Shown piece after piece: positions 23,075-35,333 of a stretch of DNA of 64,000 nt. Source of the stretch: Lophium mytilinum (taxonomy: Eukaryota; Ascomycota; Dothideomycetes; Mytilinidiales; Mytilinidiaceae). The notes beneath the pieces were generated by a model. That model was not told the DNA's origin. It saw only the letters and a list, made by a program, of their open reading frames with translations, and searched no databases. A program made the position numbers and the translations under genes. The stretch lies in assembly GCA_010093605.1 (NCBI GenBank), contig MU004199.1:1185609-1249608 (forward strand), read 5' to 3'. Position 1 is the stretch's first letter, and the number at the start of each line of letters is the position of its first letter.

Positions 23075-25577
23075 ATGCCGTCTGCAGTGAAACCTCCACA
23101 GACCCTGTACGACAAGGTATTTGCGGACCACATCGTCGAGGAGAAGGACGATGGCACCATCTTGTTGTATATCGGTACAAATATGCTTCCCCCAGCTTCG
23201 CCGCATTGAGACTCAGATCTAACCCTCCCGCAGACCGACATCTGGTCCATGAAGTCACATCCCCTGTAGGCACCCGCAGCGGAGGCATCGCCGCAACCCA
23301 CGCAAGCATTTATCACTGACACAGGACATAGCAAGCATTCGAAGGCCTGCGGAATGCCAGCCGCAAGGTCCGCAGACCCGACTGCACTTTAGCCACCGTT
23401 GACCACGTATGTTTCCCTTTCACTGTTTGCCAGTGTGGACGTGGCGACTGACTTGCCAACAGAACATCCCCACCACCTCTCGAAAGAACCTCACCACCAC
23501 CGCAAAGTTCATCGACGAAGCTGACTCGCGAACGCAATGCACCACCCTAGAAGACAACGTCAAGGCATTCGGCCTCACATACTTCGGACTAGGAGACAAG
23601 CGCCAGGGCATCGTGCACATCATCGGTCCTGAGCAGGGCTTCACCCTGCCAGGCACGACTGTGGTCTGCGGCGACAGCCACACCTCTACTCATGGCGCCT
23701 TTGGGGCTCTGGCGTTTGGCATTGGCACTAGCGAAGTGGAACATGTGCTGGCTACCCAGACCATCATCACACGACGGAGCAAGAACATGAGGGTACAAGT
23801 TGACGGGGAGCTACCCGCTGGCGTAAGCAGCAAGGACATCATTCTCCATGTCATTGGCGTAATCGGAACTGCCGGTGGCACTGGTGCTGTCATTGAGTTC
23901 TGCGGGTCCGCTATCCGAGGTCTGAGCATGGAGGCGCGCATGTCGATATGCAACATGTCGATCGAAGCCGGTGCACGAGCTGGCATGATTGCTCCTGACG
24001 AGACGACCTTCACCTACCTAAAGGGCAGGCCGCTGGCTCCTAAGCCTGACAGCGCGGAGTGGAAAAAGGCCGTGGCGTACTGGTCTACCCTAAACTCAGA
24101 CGCAGACGCAAAGTTCGACCTTGATGTGTTCATCAACACCAAAGACATCGCTCCCACAGTATCCTGGGGTACATCTCCACAGGATGTCATTCCAATCACT
24201 GGTGTGGTCCCTGGCCCCGATGATTTCCAGGACGAGGACAAGAGGAAAGCTTGCATTCGAGCTCTCGAGTACATGGGACTGACTGCAGGTACCCCTATGC
24301 AGGAGATCGAAGTCGACAAGGTCTTCATCGGATCATGCACGAATGCCCGTATCGAGGATCTCCGTGCTGCCGCCAAGGTCGTGGAAGGAAAGAAGGTTGC
24401 TCCCAACCTAAAGAGAGCCATGATTGTACCCGGATCTGGCCTCGTCAAGCGTCAAGCCGAATCCGAAGGTCTGGATAAGATATTTACGGAAGCCGGTTTC
24501 GAGTGGCGGGAAGCTGGTTGTTCGATGTGCTTAGGCATGAACCCCGATATTCTCTCACCAGGCGAGCGATGTGCCAGCACATCGAACCGTAATTTCGAAG
24601 GTCGACAGGGAGCTGGAGGCAGGACGCATCTCATGTCTCCAGTCATGGCTGCCGCAGCTGCCATTGTTGGAAAGCTAGCCGATGTCAGGAAACTCGCGCC
24701 TCCGACAACCACTGCTAAGTCATCCCCGAAGATCGAGCTCAACGCCCACGTCGCCGACCTCGAGAGCGATGACGATCTCGACCGCCTCCTGGACGAGCCA
24801 GCTGACCCCCAGTCAACACCATCAGCGTTCGCCGCACCCGACGCCTCCAAAGGCGCCATGGCCAGCTTCACCGTCCTCCGCGGCATCGCCGCCCCCATGG
24901 ACATCGCCAACATCGACACCGACGCCATCATCCCCAAGCAGTTCCTAAAAACCATCAAGCGCTCCGGCCTCGGCTCCGCCCTCTTCCATGCCTGGCGCTA
25001 CGAACCCGGCACCGACAACGAACAGCCCGACTTCGTCCTCAACAAGGAGCCCTACCGCAAATCCAAGATCCTCGTCTGCACGGGGCCCAATTTCGGCTGC
25101 GGCAGCAGCAGAGAACACGCGCCGTGGGCTCTGCTCGACTTCGGCATCACGTGCGTGATAGCGCCGAGCTACGGCGACATCTTCTTCAACAATACGTTCA
25201 AGAACGGCATGCTGCCGCTCGTCATCCCGCCCGGCGCTGAGCTCGACGCCATCGCGGCGGAAGCGAAGGCTGGGAAGGAGATCGAGGTCGACCTGCCCTC
25301 ACAGACGATCCGCGACTCAAACGGTAAGGAGCTGGCGAAGTTTGAGGTTGAGGAGTTCAGGAAACACTGCCTCGTAAACGGCCTCGATGACATCGGGCTG
25401 ACGATGGCGAGCGAGGACAAGATCCTGAAGTTCGAGGGCAAGCGGACGAGGGAGTGGCCGTGGCTGGATGGGAGCGGGTATCTGGCCAAGCATGGCCGGG
25501 GGCCCGTGAAGGTGGAGGCGGTGCCGGTGCCGAAGACGAATAGGGGCGAGGTGCTCAAGGAGCCGTTGGAGTGGTAG
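23075..25577 (+). CDS. LEU1: 3-isopropylmalate dehydratase (isopropylmalate isomerase)
   Basis: Four exons (23075-23174, 23234-23265, 23332-23406, 23463-25577) join to 773 aa, typical of the fungal single-chain enzyme that fuses bacterial LeuC and LeuD. It interconverts 2- and 3-isopropylmalate in leucine synthesis. Visible: the N-terminal [12 protein letters not shown], then [32 protein letters not shown]. The [4Fe-4S] ligands appear in [14 protein letters not shown] and [12 protein letters not shown] linker of about 70 residues is followed by the LeuD part, with [15 protein letters not shown] and the substrate loop [13 protein letters not shown]. The second exon is only 32 nt. All junctions preserve the reading frame and the family sequence, so I regard the gene as intact. 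Confidence 0.96.
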
Positions 25578-26126
25578 ATGTACGGCATACGGCTTACGTG
25601 GTACGATATGGGAGGTATATGAAAAGTTAGGCTGGGTTGAATTGAGTTGGGTAGGGTAATGGTTGTGTTATGATACACGAGGATATATATGGGAACTTGT
25701 GTTTTGGGTTATGGGGATGATGGCGGTCTTCTGCTGCGCTTAGTAAGGCGGTTAGCTGCCTCTAATATCAATGACTTCATGAGCTACGACTGCTTATGGT
25801 TTTCTAAGACTGTGATGGCTGGTTTGATGCGCTTTTAGGCAGTTGGATACGATTGAAGGATGATCACAGACGGCTGTATCTGCAATTGTGAAAACCGCTA
25901 GATATTTCTCAAGTTGTATCAAAATGTAGTAAGGAGTATTTTCACTCCTGTAGCCAGACGCCTTAGCTATGCAAATCGGCTCCGTTTTCATGCGCCAGTG
26001 CGCCGTTTTGCCGCCAAATAGACAAGATATCATGGACTTACTAGACATATAGTCATGCCATTTCTCGGGGAGACCTCAACCTCCCATTTCCAATCCACTC
26101 AATCACGTCGCTTTCCAACCTCATAC
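25578..26126. other. Convergent intergenic region LEU1/CDC73
   Basis: 549 bp between two convergent stop codons. It must hold both 3' ends. It is AT-richer than its flanks and I see no gene in it. Confidence 0.4.
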
Positions 26127-27451
26127 TCACCTCGCACTCGGCCCATCCTTCCCCCACCCCTTCGCGCGCATACTCTCCTCAATCGCCCCCCAAATCTCCT
26201 CCACTACCTGCCTATCCCGCCAGCGGTCCTTGGCCCCTTGCGCCGGACTCCACTTATCCACGCCCACACACCTCACGCCTCGCCCCCACCCTTTGACAAC
26301 ATCGGGTGTCTCCTCCCCGTTCCACCCAACGTGGATGCCCAGCGCGTGGCTAAACAGCTCCGCGGGCTGCGTCCACTTGTAGCTCTTGAACTGCCACGTC
26401 TGGCCCGTCGTGAAGACAGCGACGACGCGCGACCAGTAGTCGGGCTTGAACATATCGGGGGTGTCGACGAGCACGAAGCGCAGGCGGTGGGCCGGGTCGA
26501 CGCTGGGCAGTAGGCGGGTGAGGTGGAGGAGATTGAGGGTGTTCGAGCTGACCGAGGGGTCGTTGGCGGGGATGTAGATGCCGTTGTCGAGGAAGGACTT
26601 GATGTTGGACATGCGCAGCAGCGAGGAGGCGGAGGGGGAGAGCAGGATGATGGGCTCGATGCGGCGGGCGGGCTTTTTGAGGTTCGAGACGAGCGGTTGC
26701 GGGATGCTGGCGGGCGCGGCCGTGGGGCGGCCGTGCTTGAGGTAGGTGGCGGCGATTTTGCGGATGTGGGAGAAGTCCTGGTGAGGGTTAGTATAGGTGT
26801 GGTTGGGAGGTGGGAGGTGAGGCATACGGTTGGTTTGATGCCTCGTAGCACGCTATTCCGGTCGCCCATCTTGCGCTCGCCCTCGTATATCTCGGCCAGC
26901 CGCTGGTCAAGCGTCTTTCCTACTTTCCCTGGGGCAGTGGCACTGGGTACCGTCGCGATGCCGCCTGTAGCTCCCGACGCAACTTCGGCTGAGGCCGCCG
27001 CTTGGGCAGTTGCGGCATCCAAGTCGAGTCCTTGGATGTACTCGCTCGATTCAGCTTCGCCTTTTAGCCATGAAACAAGCTCGAGCCTGTGCGCAAAGAC
27101 TAAATTCTGCACGCTTCCGCCAGGGCCACCGGGTGCGGAGAGCTCTTGGTTCAGCGCTTGCGTTGCGATTATGTAGGTTTGGATAGGTTCCTCGCGCTGT
27201 AGCCAGGCGAAGTAGATGCTGCGCAGGTCGAATGGGGTTCCCGAAGGCGCGAAGCGGGTCGGTGTAGAGAGGGGGAATGTGCGGTGGGTATCATCGTGGT
27301 TGAACGAGAGGTGGGTTGCGACGGCGATGTTGTCTACAGCGTCGTTGGCGGATGTTGGATCGGCGGTCGTGGTGAGGATTGGGAGGGTATTGCTCGCGAT
27401 GGCGGCGCGGAGATTGAGGAGGGGGTCCTCGAGTTGGGCGGTGGTCGCCAT
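26127..27451 (-). CDS. CDC73: Paf1-complex subunit Cdc73 (RNA polymerase II accessory factor)
   Basis: Two exons (27451-26828 and 26777-26127) join to 424 aa. Cdc73/parafibromin is a subunit of the Paf1 complex, which travels with RNA polymerase II and supports elongation and histone modification. The N-terminus (DPLLNLRAAI, YFAWLQREEPIQTYI) matches fungal Cdc73. The C-terminal Ras-like domain shows PIILLSPSASSLLRMSNIKSFL, RFVLVDTPDMFKPDYWSRVVAVFTTGQTWQFKSYKW and the final VRCVGVDKW segment. The Ala-rich middle (about 150-175) is a low-complexity linker. The single intron is 50 nt. Confidence 0.93.
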
Positions 27452-29457
27452 GATGGGTTTGTGGAAGTGTATGGATTCGTTGTGGCTGTCAAAGAAACGC
27501 GGTTGAAGCTACGCGGCGGGAGAGATTTGGAGTTGAGCTCACGCCAAGACTTTACCTCCAGCCTCGTCTTCATCCCATCCCAGCAGCTCACGTTCTTACA
27601 TCTCGTTCGTCTTACCATGCAACTTCCTTGGATCCCACGGCTTACCATAAATCGACTACTTCAATCATGGGAACAACGAGAATAGAGTCTTTGCTTAGCT
27701 AGAATAGAGGCCAGCACGTAGGTAGATATTCACAGAGAATGCGACCTGCATCGTTCTTGGCCGGGAACGCCTTTCAGTTCTCGATAGCCTCATGTTTGCA
27801 AGATTGAGTACACAAAGGGTTTCGACCCCCATTGAAGCGCTGTCTAGTCTGTTTCCTTTCTAATTGTCATCGCTCTCCATGTGGCAGCTCCACGTCCCTG
27901 ACTCTAGACGCTGCCAATATACCCCTTTCCATCCTCTAAGCCCGCCAATCTAAGACACACAGCCTCCGACGGATGCGCGAGCCAAAACTAGGCTACGAGA
28001 CCTCTTATTCCTTCGCCCTAGCCTTTGCCATGTCGCATGGAGAGCACGAGGAAGGGGCTGTCAAGTTCCACGACCAGAGGCATTGCAACACCAATGCAAG
28101 TTTCCATCCTTATCTAGTTGACGCTCACCCTGGTGTGGCCATCGCGTAAGTCAGGTAGGACAAAGATTTTGCCCCGGATTTTCGACGGCTCGAGTCACAT
28201 CGGATACCTACATGGTGGTCGGTCTGCTTTTGTCATGTTATTCTGCTTCACTTCAATACTTGGAACTTCGAGCGCTATGTCTAATCTATTTGGTTTTATA
28301 TGGCTCAATGAAACTCGTTCAACCGATATGCGCTTCGCCGACCAACATCCAGGAATTCGTGGGAACTTCGTTTTTATAGTCTGCACCACCACGAGTGGCA
28401 GAAGTTGTTCAAATTACTGGCTCCTGTTACTATGGCATCTTCAGGCTCATTGCAGCAGCACAGAGGTAGTATTGACTTGTATTGCTTCATTTCAGAGATC
28501 TTTAAAAGTCTGCGTTCCAGTTGCTCAAGACCACCAACGGTCCTCGACGTTTCGTTACACGAATTGGCTTGTGTGATATCCCCATTGGGCTCACACGGAC
28601 TGGTCTGCCAATCTACATTCTCGCCATGAAGAGTCAGCGTGGCTCCAATTATCCCGCCTCGCATGTTGAGGCTTTTCGTGTTAACCATTTTTGCAGGCTT
28701 CTGCCTTGATGTCTGGTGCGGCTGAAGTCTTGGACACGAAGCGCAGCAAGCCAGCTCCAGTTCTCAAGCTCCTACGCGCCCTCTCTGTGACTCGGCCACC
28801 ATAACTTGTGGTTCCATGCAGGTACGTGCAATGGCTTTTCGGGACCGTGGGACATGCCGTCGCTGGTGATTCGCTGGCGTACTTTGACAGAACAAGCCAA
28901 GGCGAAAGTCCCGTAAGGCTGAGCAACCAGCTGAACTGACACCCGCAATCTCCACCGCACCAACATTAAGCATACGGGTAACATTCTTCCCTATTGGCTT
29001 TCTAGTCGCTAGAGATGGAGTTAACAGTCGGTAGCGTCCGAGATCCCCCTGCCCAGTCGTAAGCATCGAGCGTACCTATGGCAATGAAGCGACCGCACAA
29101 GCCCCGATCCTTTCGGGTCGAGGTGACGATTCGTTAGCTCAGCTTCCACTGTAGGTTACCGCCTGGAGCACAGCACTGGTTGAAGACTAGCTCCTCGCTC
29201 ATGTCCACCAGTTTGACCATGTTCTGGTACCACGTTGGGCGTTCTCTGGGCCAACAGTGGCGAAGTTCGTCCAGAACAACTCAACCCAGCATCCCTGAAT
29301 CCTAAGTGTATATATGTTCTCTACCGCGGTGCTCTGTTGTGAGCGTCTTTAGCACAAATTGTCTCTCGTTCTCGATCTTTAGATCATTCCACTCCTTTAC
29401 CACGCTCGTTCAACGCCCATCTTAATCTTTCTCTTACTGTTCGTGCCCTCCCCCACC
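27452..29457. other. Intergenic, 2.0 kb, no gene supported
   Basis: Promoters of two divergent genes (CDC73 and the DUF4215 protein) lie at its edges. The longest frame (28118-28576) has no domain and overlaps comparable frames on the other strand. A TATATAT motif at about 29309-29314, within TGTATATATG, lies about 145 bp before the next ATG and may be its TATA element. Confidence 0.35.
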
Positions 29458-31541
29458 ATGAGGCTCTCAACTCTCGCCCTCGCGGCTGGTTTATCAACAG
29501 CCGTGATCGGGGACCTGCTTTTCCATGAATCTCTCACTTTCAGGGAATATGATGAAGCTGTTGCTCTCGGATACACAGTGAAGACAGTGACAGATGATGA
29601 GTGGAAGGCGTTGACCACAGCTGATTTTGCCAAATACGAAGCTGTTGTCATCGCGGATCCCAGCTGCGGTGATGTCAGCCAGATCAAATTCTTCGAAGAT
29701 TCCAAGACTGTGTGGTCACCAGCTATCACTGGAAACATCATCTTGATTGGTAAGATCCATTCTCACTTGGTTCCCTGGTTCCGCCGCATGAAAACTGACC
29801 ATTCGAAGGAACCGATCCATCTTTCCACTTTGCCCACCCCGGTGCGAAGACGCTGATCGACAACAGCATCAAGTTCGTGGCAGCCGGAAAGTCCACATCC
29901 AACACTACTGAGACAGGCCTCTACTTCGCTCTCTCATGTTACTACGAGTCTGTCGACTCGGCAAAGGTCGATGCTCTTAGTGTCCTTGGTGATTTCACAG
30001 TTCGAGGCAATCTTGCTTGCTACAATGATGCTCATCTAGAAGCTCACTCCGACGCAATGAACACCCTCGATGATGCAGCTCTTTCTGACTGGAGCTGCAG
30101 TGTCCACGAAGCATTCTCCTCGTAAGAGGCAAATCTGAGCCTTACCATGTGATCTCCTTCTGACATTTCATCTAGGTACCCTTCGGTCGGCAAGTTTGGT
30201 TTCCAGGCTCTGGCTATTGCTGATGGAATCTTGGGTAAGACTATGGTCTGAATCATATACACCTAAACTCCTAAACTAACTTCTTGAAAGGTGTCGGTAG
30301 CCAACACTTCGGTGATGCCCACGATGGTCTGCCCTACATCATCAGCAGAGGTGCTACTCCATCCAAATGCGGCGATGGCATTTGGGATCCTGAACTTGGA
30401 GAAGAGTGTGACGATGGCAATACGGTCAATGGCGACGGATGCTCCCTGAGCTGCAAGTGTGAAAGCGGCAAGGCCCTCGGCAATGGACATTGCGCTGCTC
30501 TCAATGTCACAACTAGCAGCAGCTCCACCTTCATTCCTAGCTCTACTGGCACCATTCCTACACCATCAGAGTCACCAGTGTACAGGTATAATCCGTTCAT
30601 GTTCAAAGATTGGTACCAAGCTAATCATCCCTTCAGCAACTCTTCATCGAGTATTGTGCAACCATCGTCCGCGCACTCGAGCGGAGGATACTCGCACTCG
30701 AGCCTCGCATCTCTTTCTTCCAGCGGCGGCTCATCCCCCACCTATAAACCATCTGGGTACCCGATTTCCACTCCACCTGTCTACACTCCTCCTTTCTCTA
30801 CTCCAACCTACATTACTCCTGCATGCCCCACCGGCCCGAAGATCATCGGCGTGGAGATTATCATTGAGGTTACTATCACGGAGATTTGCAAGACCTTAAA
30901 CCCTACATCCACAGGTAAATAGAATCCAGTGCGAGATGGAACACTCAACGGCGTGCTAACTTGTCCAGTCACCGAAACCTCCACCGTGCCATGTTCCACT
31001 AAGGAACGACCCATCTACGACATCGAGACGCCCGGCCTTCCATGCTACATTTGCGCCATGAAATCTGCAAGCCTCAGTTGTCCAAGCGGCAAGTTCGTCA
31101 CCGTATCTACCGTAAGCCCTCCATCCATGCTTCCGCCCCTCCTATCCTATTTTAACCACTCCCCACTAACCTCGATAATACCAGACTGCTTGCTCCGCCT
31201 GCTCTACTTACGTCCCGCCGGTCCTCTACACTGAGGAATCCTGCTCAGGGTACACCGTCACCAACACTGATGTCATCGTCCCGTCCGCCACGTATTCCTA
31301 CCCGCTGCGGGATTATCCGTCCGAGGTTCCGCACTCACACCAGCCGAAGACGACGGAGTATAGCATAGTTAGTGTCGGTTACCCGGCTACGACTAGCTTG
31401 AGTACCTACATACCTACGGGCGCGTATACCCCGACGCCGAGCTCTAGCGTTGTGCTCTTTGAGGGCACTGCTGCGAACGTTGGTGTTGCGGTATCGGCTC
31501 TTGCGGGTGCGGCTGTGCTAGCGCTGGCAGTGGTCTTGTAA
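29458..31541 (+). CDS. Secreted, probably GPI-anchored protein with DUF4215 cysteine-rich repeat
   Basis: Six exons (29458-29749, 29809-30121, 30176-30234, 30291-30914, 30969-31111, 31185-31541) join in frame to 595 aa. A signal peptide is clear (MRLSTLALAAGLSTAVIG). The first 240 residues form an unassigned globular domain with few cysteines (KYEAVVIADPSCGD, HFGDAHDGLPYIISRGA). At about 249-281 lies a DUF4215 / Myxococcus-type cysteine-rich unit, CGDGIWDPELGEECDDGN...GDGCS. A Ser/Thr/Pro-rich stalk follows, then a second cysteine-containing region (CSTKERPIYD...CYIC...TACSACSTY). The C-terminal hydrophobic tail (AVSALAGAAVLALAVVL) ends at the stop without a basic cytosolic tail, as in GPI-anchor signals. 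It probably sits at the cell wall or surface. Function unknown; adhesin-like by architecture. Confidence 0.85.
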
Positions 31542-31915
31542 GTATATGGGATAGAAAGGGGGATGTAATGATAGCATGGTCCGATGTATTCTAGTGATTA
31601 TGGTAAGGATCGGGGGTCTGCTTTCCTTGTCAAACGCTTCTTCATCTTCTTGTTTTGACACATTGGTATTTGGCGGTCTGTGGCTGGTCTCATCCGAGGT
31701 GGCAGAGAAGGGAAACGGTAATTATAATTCAATAGTATGCATTGATGGGGTAGCTACTTTTAGGTTTGAATGCGTTTGTTCAAGCAAGCTTCAAGATCAC
31801 TCGTCATGGTGTCCTGCCCAACGCTTCCACCTCCAATCTGTTGCACATTTCCACCCTGTCTGCATTCGGAGCAAAAAGACAAGCCCTTCACATTCTAGAT
31901 GGACACAAAAACTAA

Positions 31916-32009
31916 TGGGGTTAACCGGGATCGAACCGGTGACCTTTAGCTTGCAGGTCTACTGTGCAGGACCTTCAGGCTAACGCGCTCCCAACTGCGC
32001 TATAACCCC
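31916..32009 (-). tRNA. tRNA-Phe (GAA) with a 21-nt intron
   Basis: Read on the minus strand, the full cloverleaf is visible. The acceptor is GGGGTTA/TAACCCC with discriminator A. The D arm is GCGC-AGTTGGGA-GCGC. The anticodon stem is TTAGC/GCTAA and the T arm is ACCGG-TTCGATC-CCGGT. The anticodon loop starts CT-GAA-G, and a 21-nt insertion after position 37 sits at the universal nuclear tRNA intron site. The intron contains GACCT, which can pair with AGGTC spanning the anticodon side, as pre-tRNA introns usually do. That gives mature length 73 and anticodon GAA (Phe). A GCA triplet occurs inside the intron, but using it would put the intron in a non-standard place. Confidence 0.85.
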
Positions 32010-32514
32010 AGATGAGGCGGTGGCAGAAAAATAAACTGTACTCATAGACAAGTGTTTTGTTTGACCTAGAGTGCGTGAAATGGCTGTATATTTGTGTTGT
32101 GAATTTTGCTAGTCAGATAGTTTTGTGGGTAACAAGGGTGTTAGTGGTGTGAAGATCAATAACCTCGTCTCGCGGCTGGAGCTCCACAAATCAACACCGT
32201 CGAACACTTTCACACCACGAGCATGGATAAGGTTCAATGGACTTGATTATGGGTCTCAAAGAGAGCGCTTTCAATTGCGATTCCAAATAGGATTTGACTG
32301 GAACAAATTCAAATTGCAACGCTCGTCTCTCTCTATCTCCCAAACACATTTCCTCTTCTTCGCCTACGTCAAAAGATCCCAACTAATTCAGTCTTGCGTC
32401 TACTTCGATGAAAATATAAAGAGAGATGTAGCTAGTAAAGAAGAATAGCACTCCTTAGCCACAGCACCAGGCCATAACTCTGGGGAAACTGGCTCGCCAC
32501 TACTTGAGGGACCC

Positions 32515-32615
32515 TCACAGGATTTCGGAATTCCAAGCGCGAGGTCGAGTTTCAAGCAGTACAGATTAGGTTAACTCTTGAATGACTGCCCGCTTAGCAG
32601 CTAGGCTACCCCTTA
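32515..32615 (-). other. Possible tRNA relic
   Basis: The minus strand contains an A-box-like TAGCCTAGCTGCTAAGCGG near 32595 and, further on, a weak B-box-like GCTTGAAACTCG near 32550. The acceptor ends do not pair and the anticodon arm is not convincing. I list it as a possible decayed tRNA or tRNA-derived repeat only. Confidence 0.2.
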
Positions 32616-32894
32616 CAAAGGTGTCGAGCGAGCAAGCTTGCAGCCAGACAGTGATGAATCCGCGTGCCCAGACGCATGGCCTGGTACTGTAAATAGATCG
32701 CGGATGTGTGTGCGCTGCAGAAACGAACTAGAGATACTAAAGCCTAACCTAGCAATTGCCTACTACCATCACAGCCACAACTTTCCCCCGTATTATCCTC
32801 CCGTCCCCTCCTCGTACTCCTCGATAGACAATCTCACCCATCGATCCCTCCTCCTTCCTCCTATCCGACCCCCCTACATTCTTCCCTCCTGACT

Positions 32895-34508
32895 TTAAAA
32901 CCTCTTCCCACCATACCCACTCAACTTCTTCCACCCCTCAACCCCAAGCCTCCCTACTTCCCACAGTACCCTGCCTAGCACTCCAAACACCAACCCCACC
33001 GCTCGTACCGGCCACGTAACCACCCACATCGCCTCCCTTACCGCATCAAGCACATACCACGCCCCCACCGCAACGTACAGCACCAAACACACCTTCACCA
33101 GCAGCAACAACGCGCGTTGCAGTTGCGCGAAGCCGTTCTGCGCGCGCGCGGCAGGGGTGGCGGTGAGATGAGCAGGCGCGCCATTAAGCTTGTGCAGTCG
33201 GGGTGTTTGAGTCGTTGTGAAGTGGGAGGAGTAGGGTACAGGCGTGGGCGTTGGGGTGGGAGGTCGAGGTCCGGCGGGTTTGAGCCAAGAGAACGAGAAG
33301 CCGAGACCCCGATTACGGGGTGTTTGCGACTTGGAATGAGTAGCGGCGTCAGATGTTGTATTCGCGGTGGTGGTCGGAGCGGTGTGCCAGGCCCCTGGCG
33401 TCTCTTTGAGGGTATATGCAACCGCGGGCGGAGCTACGACTCGGTTTTTGGTAGGAGAAGGGGTGCGGGAGGTTGTGTGTGCTGATGAAGATGAGAAACC
33501 GGATGAGGAAGAGGAGGCGTGCGAGCGGGTGGTGGCGGTGATGGTGGGGGCGGAGCGGGACCACCAGGACTCTTTCTGTGGCTTTTCGGGCTCGGCCTTT
33601 GCTTTGGCTTTCACGCAAATCTTGACTTTGTCTCTGCCTTTGGAAGGGGAGTGAGGTGGAGAATGCTCAGCGCCGCCCAATGTGTCGCGAGGGGTCGTAC
33701 GGTGATCCTCCTGGTAGGAGGAAGGTTCTGCAGCGACGGTCTTTCGGGCGATCGAGTGAGCTGGTGTTGAGATCGATCGTGGGTGGCGAGCATGTTGCGG
33801 TGGGACTGGAGGGGGGAGCGGTGGTGAAGCTGGAAACGTCCCTGGAGAGTCTGTGGGAGGAGACATTGGAGGCGTAAGCAGCTGCTCCATGACAACTTCA
33901 GGAGCTGAGTGTGGATCAGGATACGCATAGTCCCACGATGCGATGCGGTTAGATATAGGCTCTTTCCTGTACTCTTGAGACGCATTTCTGCGAGTCTTCT
34001 CTGCATAGTGCTGGTATGCTGCTACTTGGGCCAGAGATGGGGAAGGCAACTTGGCGCGGAACTCGCATTTGGGGCGCTCAGCAGGCGGTTCAATTGGCTC
34101 CCTCGTAGTTGGCATAAGAATCGCAAAAGCGTCCGATTCGAATGGTTCTTCCTCCCCTTGGCCGTCTGTCAAGATCGTTGCGTTCGACGTCTTGCGGGAT
34201 CGCTGAGTTCGTTTGGTCGCCGGGCTAGATTTTATTTCCATCCACCAGTCCTTCGAATTGGACCGCCAGCTACCCTGTCTCGCGCTTTGAGGGCGCACAC
34301 TTCCATTGGGGAACAAGGCTTTTGGAATCGCTGGTCGTTTCAGCGCCTCCTCCAGGGTCTCTGGAGTGTGATGGGTATTCAAGATGCTGACGTTGCTGGG
34401 ACTAATCCGACCGGTCTTGGGATTTGGAAATCTAGCCGTAATAAAATCTGTATTCTGTCGCACGCGCACTTTCTGCGTTTCGGAAAGGGGATGGGCGAAG
34501 GTCTCCAT
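32895..34508 (-). CDS. Hypothetical protein with C-terminal membrane segments
   Basis: Single exon, 537 aa, from the ATG at 34508. The open frame extends 13 codons upstream but begins with GTG. I do not recognise a family. Residues 1-170 are mixed and charged. The long middle is Pro/Ser/Thr-rich (LLTPPMSPPTDSPGTF, TPPHSPSKGRDKVK) and probably disordered, with many potential SP/TP phosphosites. The last 80 residues hold two hydrophobic segments, LLLLVKVCLVLYVAVGAWYVL and VVTWPVRAVGLVFGVLGRVL. They are followed by a basic tail (GWKKLSGYGGKRF), suggesting a tail-anchored or hairpin ER-type membrane protein. It reads toward the intron-containing tRNA. Confidence 0.75.
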   Translation of the reverse strand: METFAHPLSETQKVRVRQNTDFITARFPNPKTGRISPSNVSILNTHHTPETLEEALKRPAIPKALFPNGSVRPQSARQGSWRSNSKDWWMEIKSSPATKRTQRSRKTSNATILTDGQGEEEPFESDAFAILMPTTREPIEPPAERPKCEFRAKLPSPSLAQVAAYQHYAEKTRRNASQEYRKEPISNRIASWDYAYPDPHSAPEVVMEQLLTPPMSPPTDSPGTFPASPPLPPPVPPQHARHPRSISTPAHSIARKTVAAEPSSYQEDHRTTPRDTLGGAEHSPPHSPSKGRDKVKICVKAKAKAEPEKPQKESWWSRSAPTITATTRSHASSSSSGFSSSSAHTTSRTPSPTKNRVVAPPAVAYTLKETPGAWHTAPTTTANTTSDAATHSKSQTPRNRGLGFSFSWLKPAGPRPPTPTPTPVPYSSHFTTTQTPRLHKLNGAPAHLTATPAARAQNGFAQLQRALLLLVKVCLVLYVAVGAWYVLDAVREAMWVVTWPVRAVGLVFGVLGRVLWEVGRLGVEGWKKLSGYGGKRF

Positions 34509-35333
34509 TGAGGTTATGGTATGAAAAACGCAAGCGAGCTCGTTCACGCCTATGGCGCTTGGAGTCGCAGGATTTTACTTCAGATGCTCAAGTTACTGTA
34601 ATGTGTGGTGAACAGACTTTTTGAAGGATATTGACAGTTAAAAGAGTCCCACAGATTATGACGTGGTGTCGTTGTTGGGTGGCGCAGAGGAATGCGTGTG
34701 GCTGGCAGGGAGATGAGGAATTCGATACAGTCCACGCTGGCGAGACAGCAGATGAAAACGGATCGATTGTTGACCGGCCCTCCTCTAAATACTACTAATG
34801 TTCTTCTGAGAAAATATGGATATGACCATGACGTACGTAGTCCGAATGTGAAAGTCAATTCAAGAGTACGAAATTGGTCAAACCAGGGACTCCGAAGAAC
34901 CGCAAAACATGGAAATGAGATTTTTCTTACCGTCCAACCAGTACCAGAAACGGCTCCTCATATATTGGGGGGTCAAAAAGATAGGTTCACGCTCTTATTT
35001 CTTCAACTCCATGCGTATCGCATATTGCTTGAATATTTACTTCTAAAGCTGGCCTGAATCTTGAAGATGCCAAGGTTCTAAGAAACCAATTATGTACATG
35101 TGAATACGCGATTTCGAGGGTATCCAAGCGTAGTCTGTCGTGATTTCGTAAATCATATGAAAGTCAGCCAAGCGCTAGATAAGATGTAGCTAGCTCAAAG
35201 GCTAGCCAAAGGATCCAATCACAACAGCTTTACCAGATGAGTTATCTCGTTGGAGGAGAGACTTCTCATACATCAAAAGCAGGTGCGAAGTCCGGATGAG
35301 AAGTTCTGTATTGAGGATTAGCCTGCAGTCACT
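34509..35333. other. Intergenic, 0.8 kb
   Basis: It contains an ATG-started plus-strand frame of 121 codons (34692-35057) with no domain and unremarkable codon use. I do not call it a gene. Confidence 0.35.

Noticed and set aside
33117-34511. Plus-strand frames of up to 200 codons opposite the hypothetical membrane protein
   Set aside because: They are antisense shadows of a 537-aa minus-strand frame with better composition and membrane segments.
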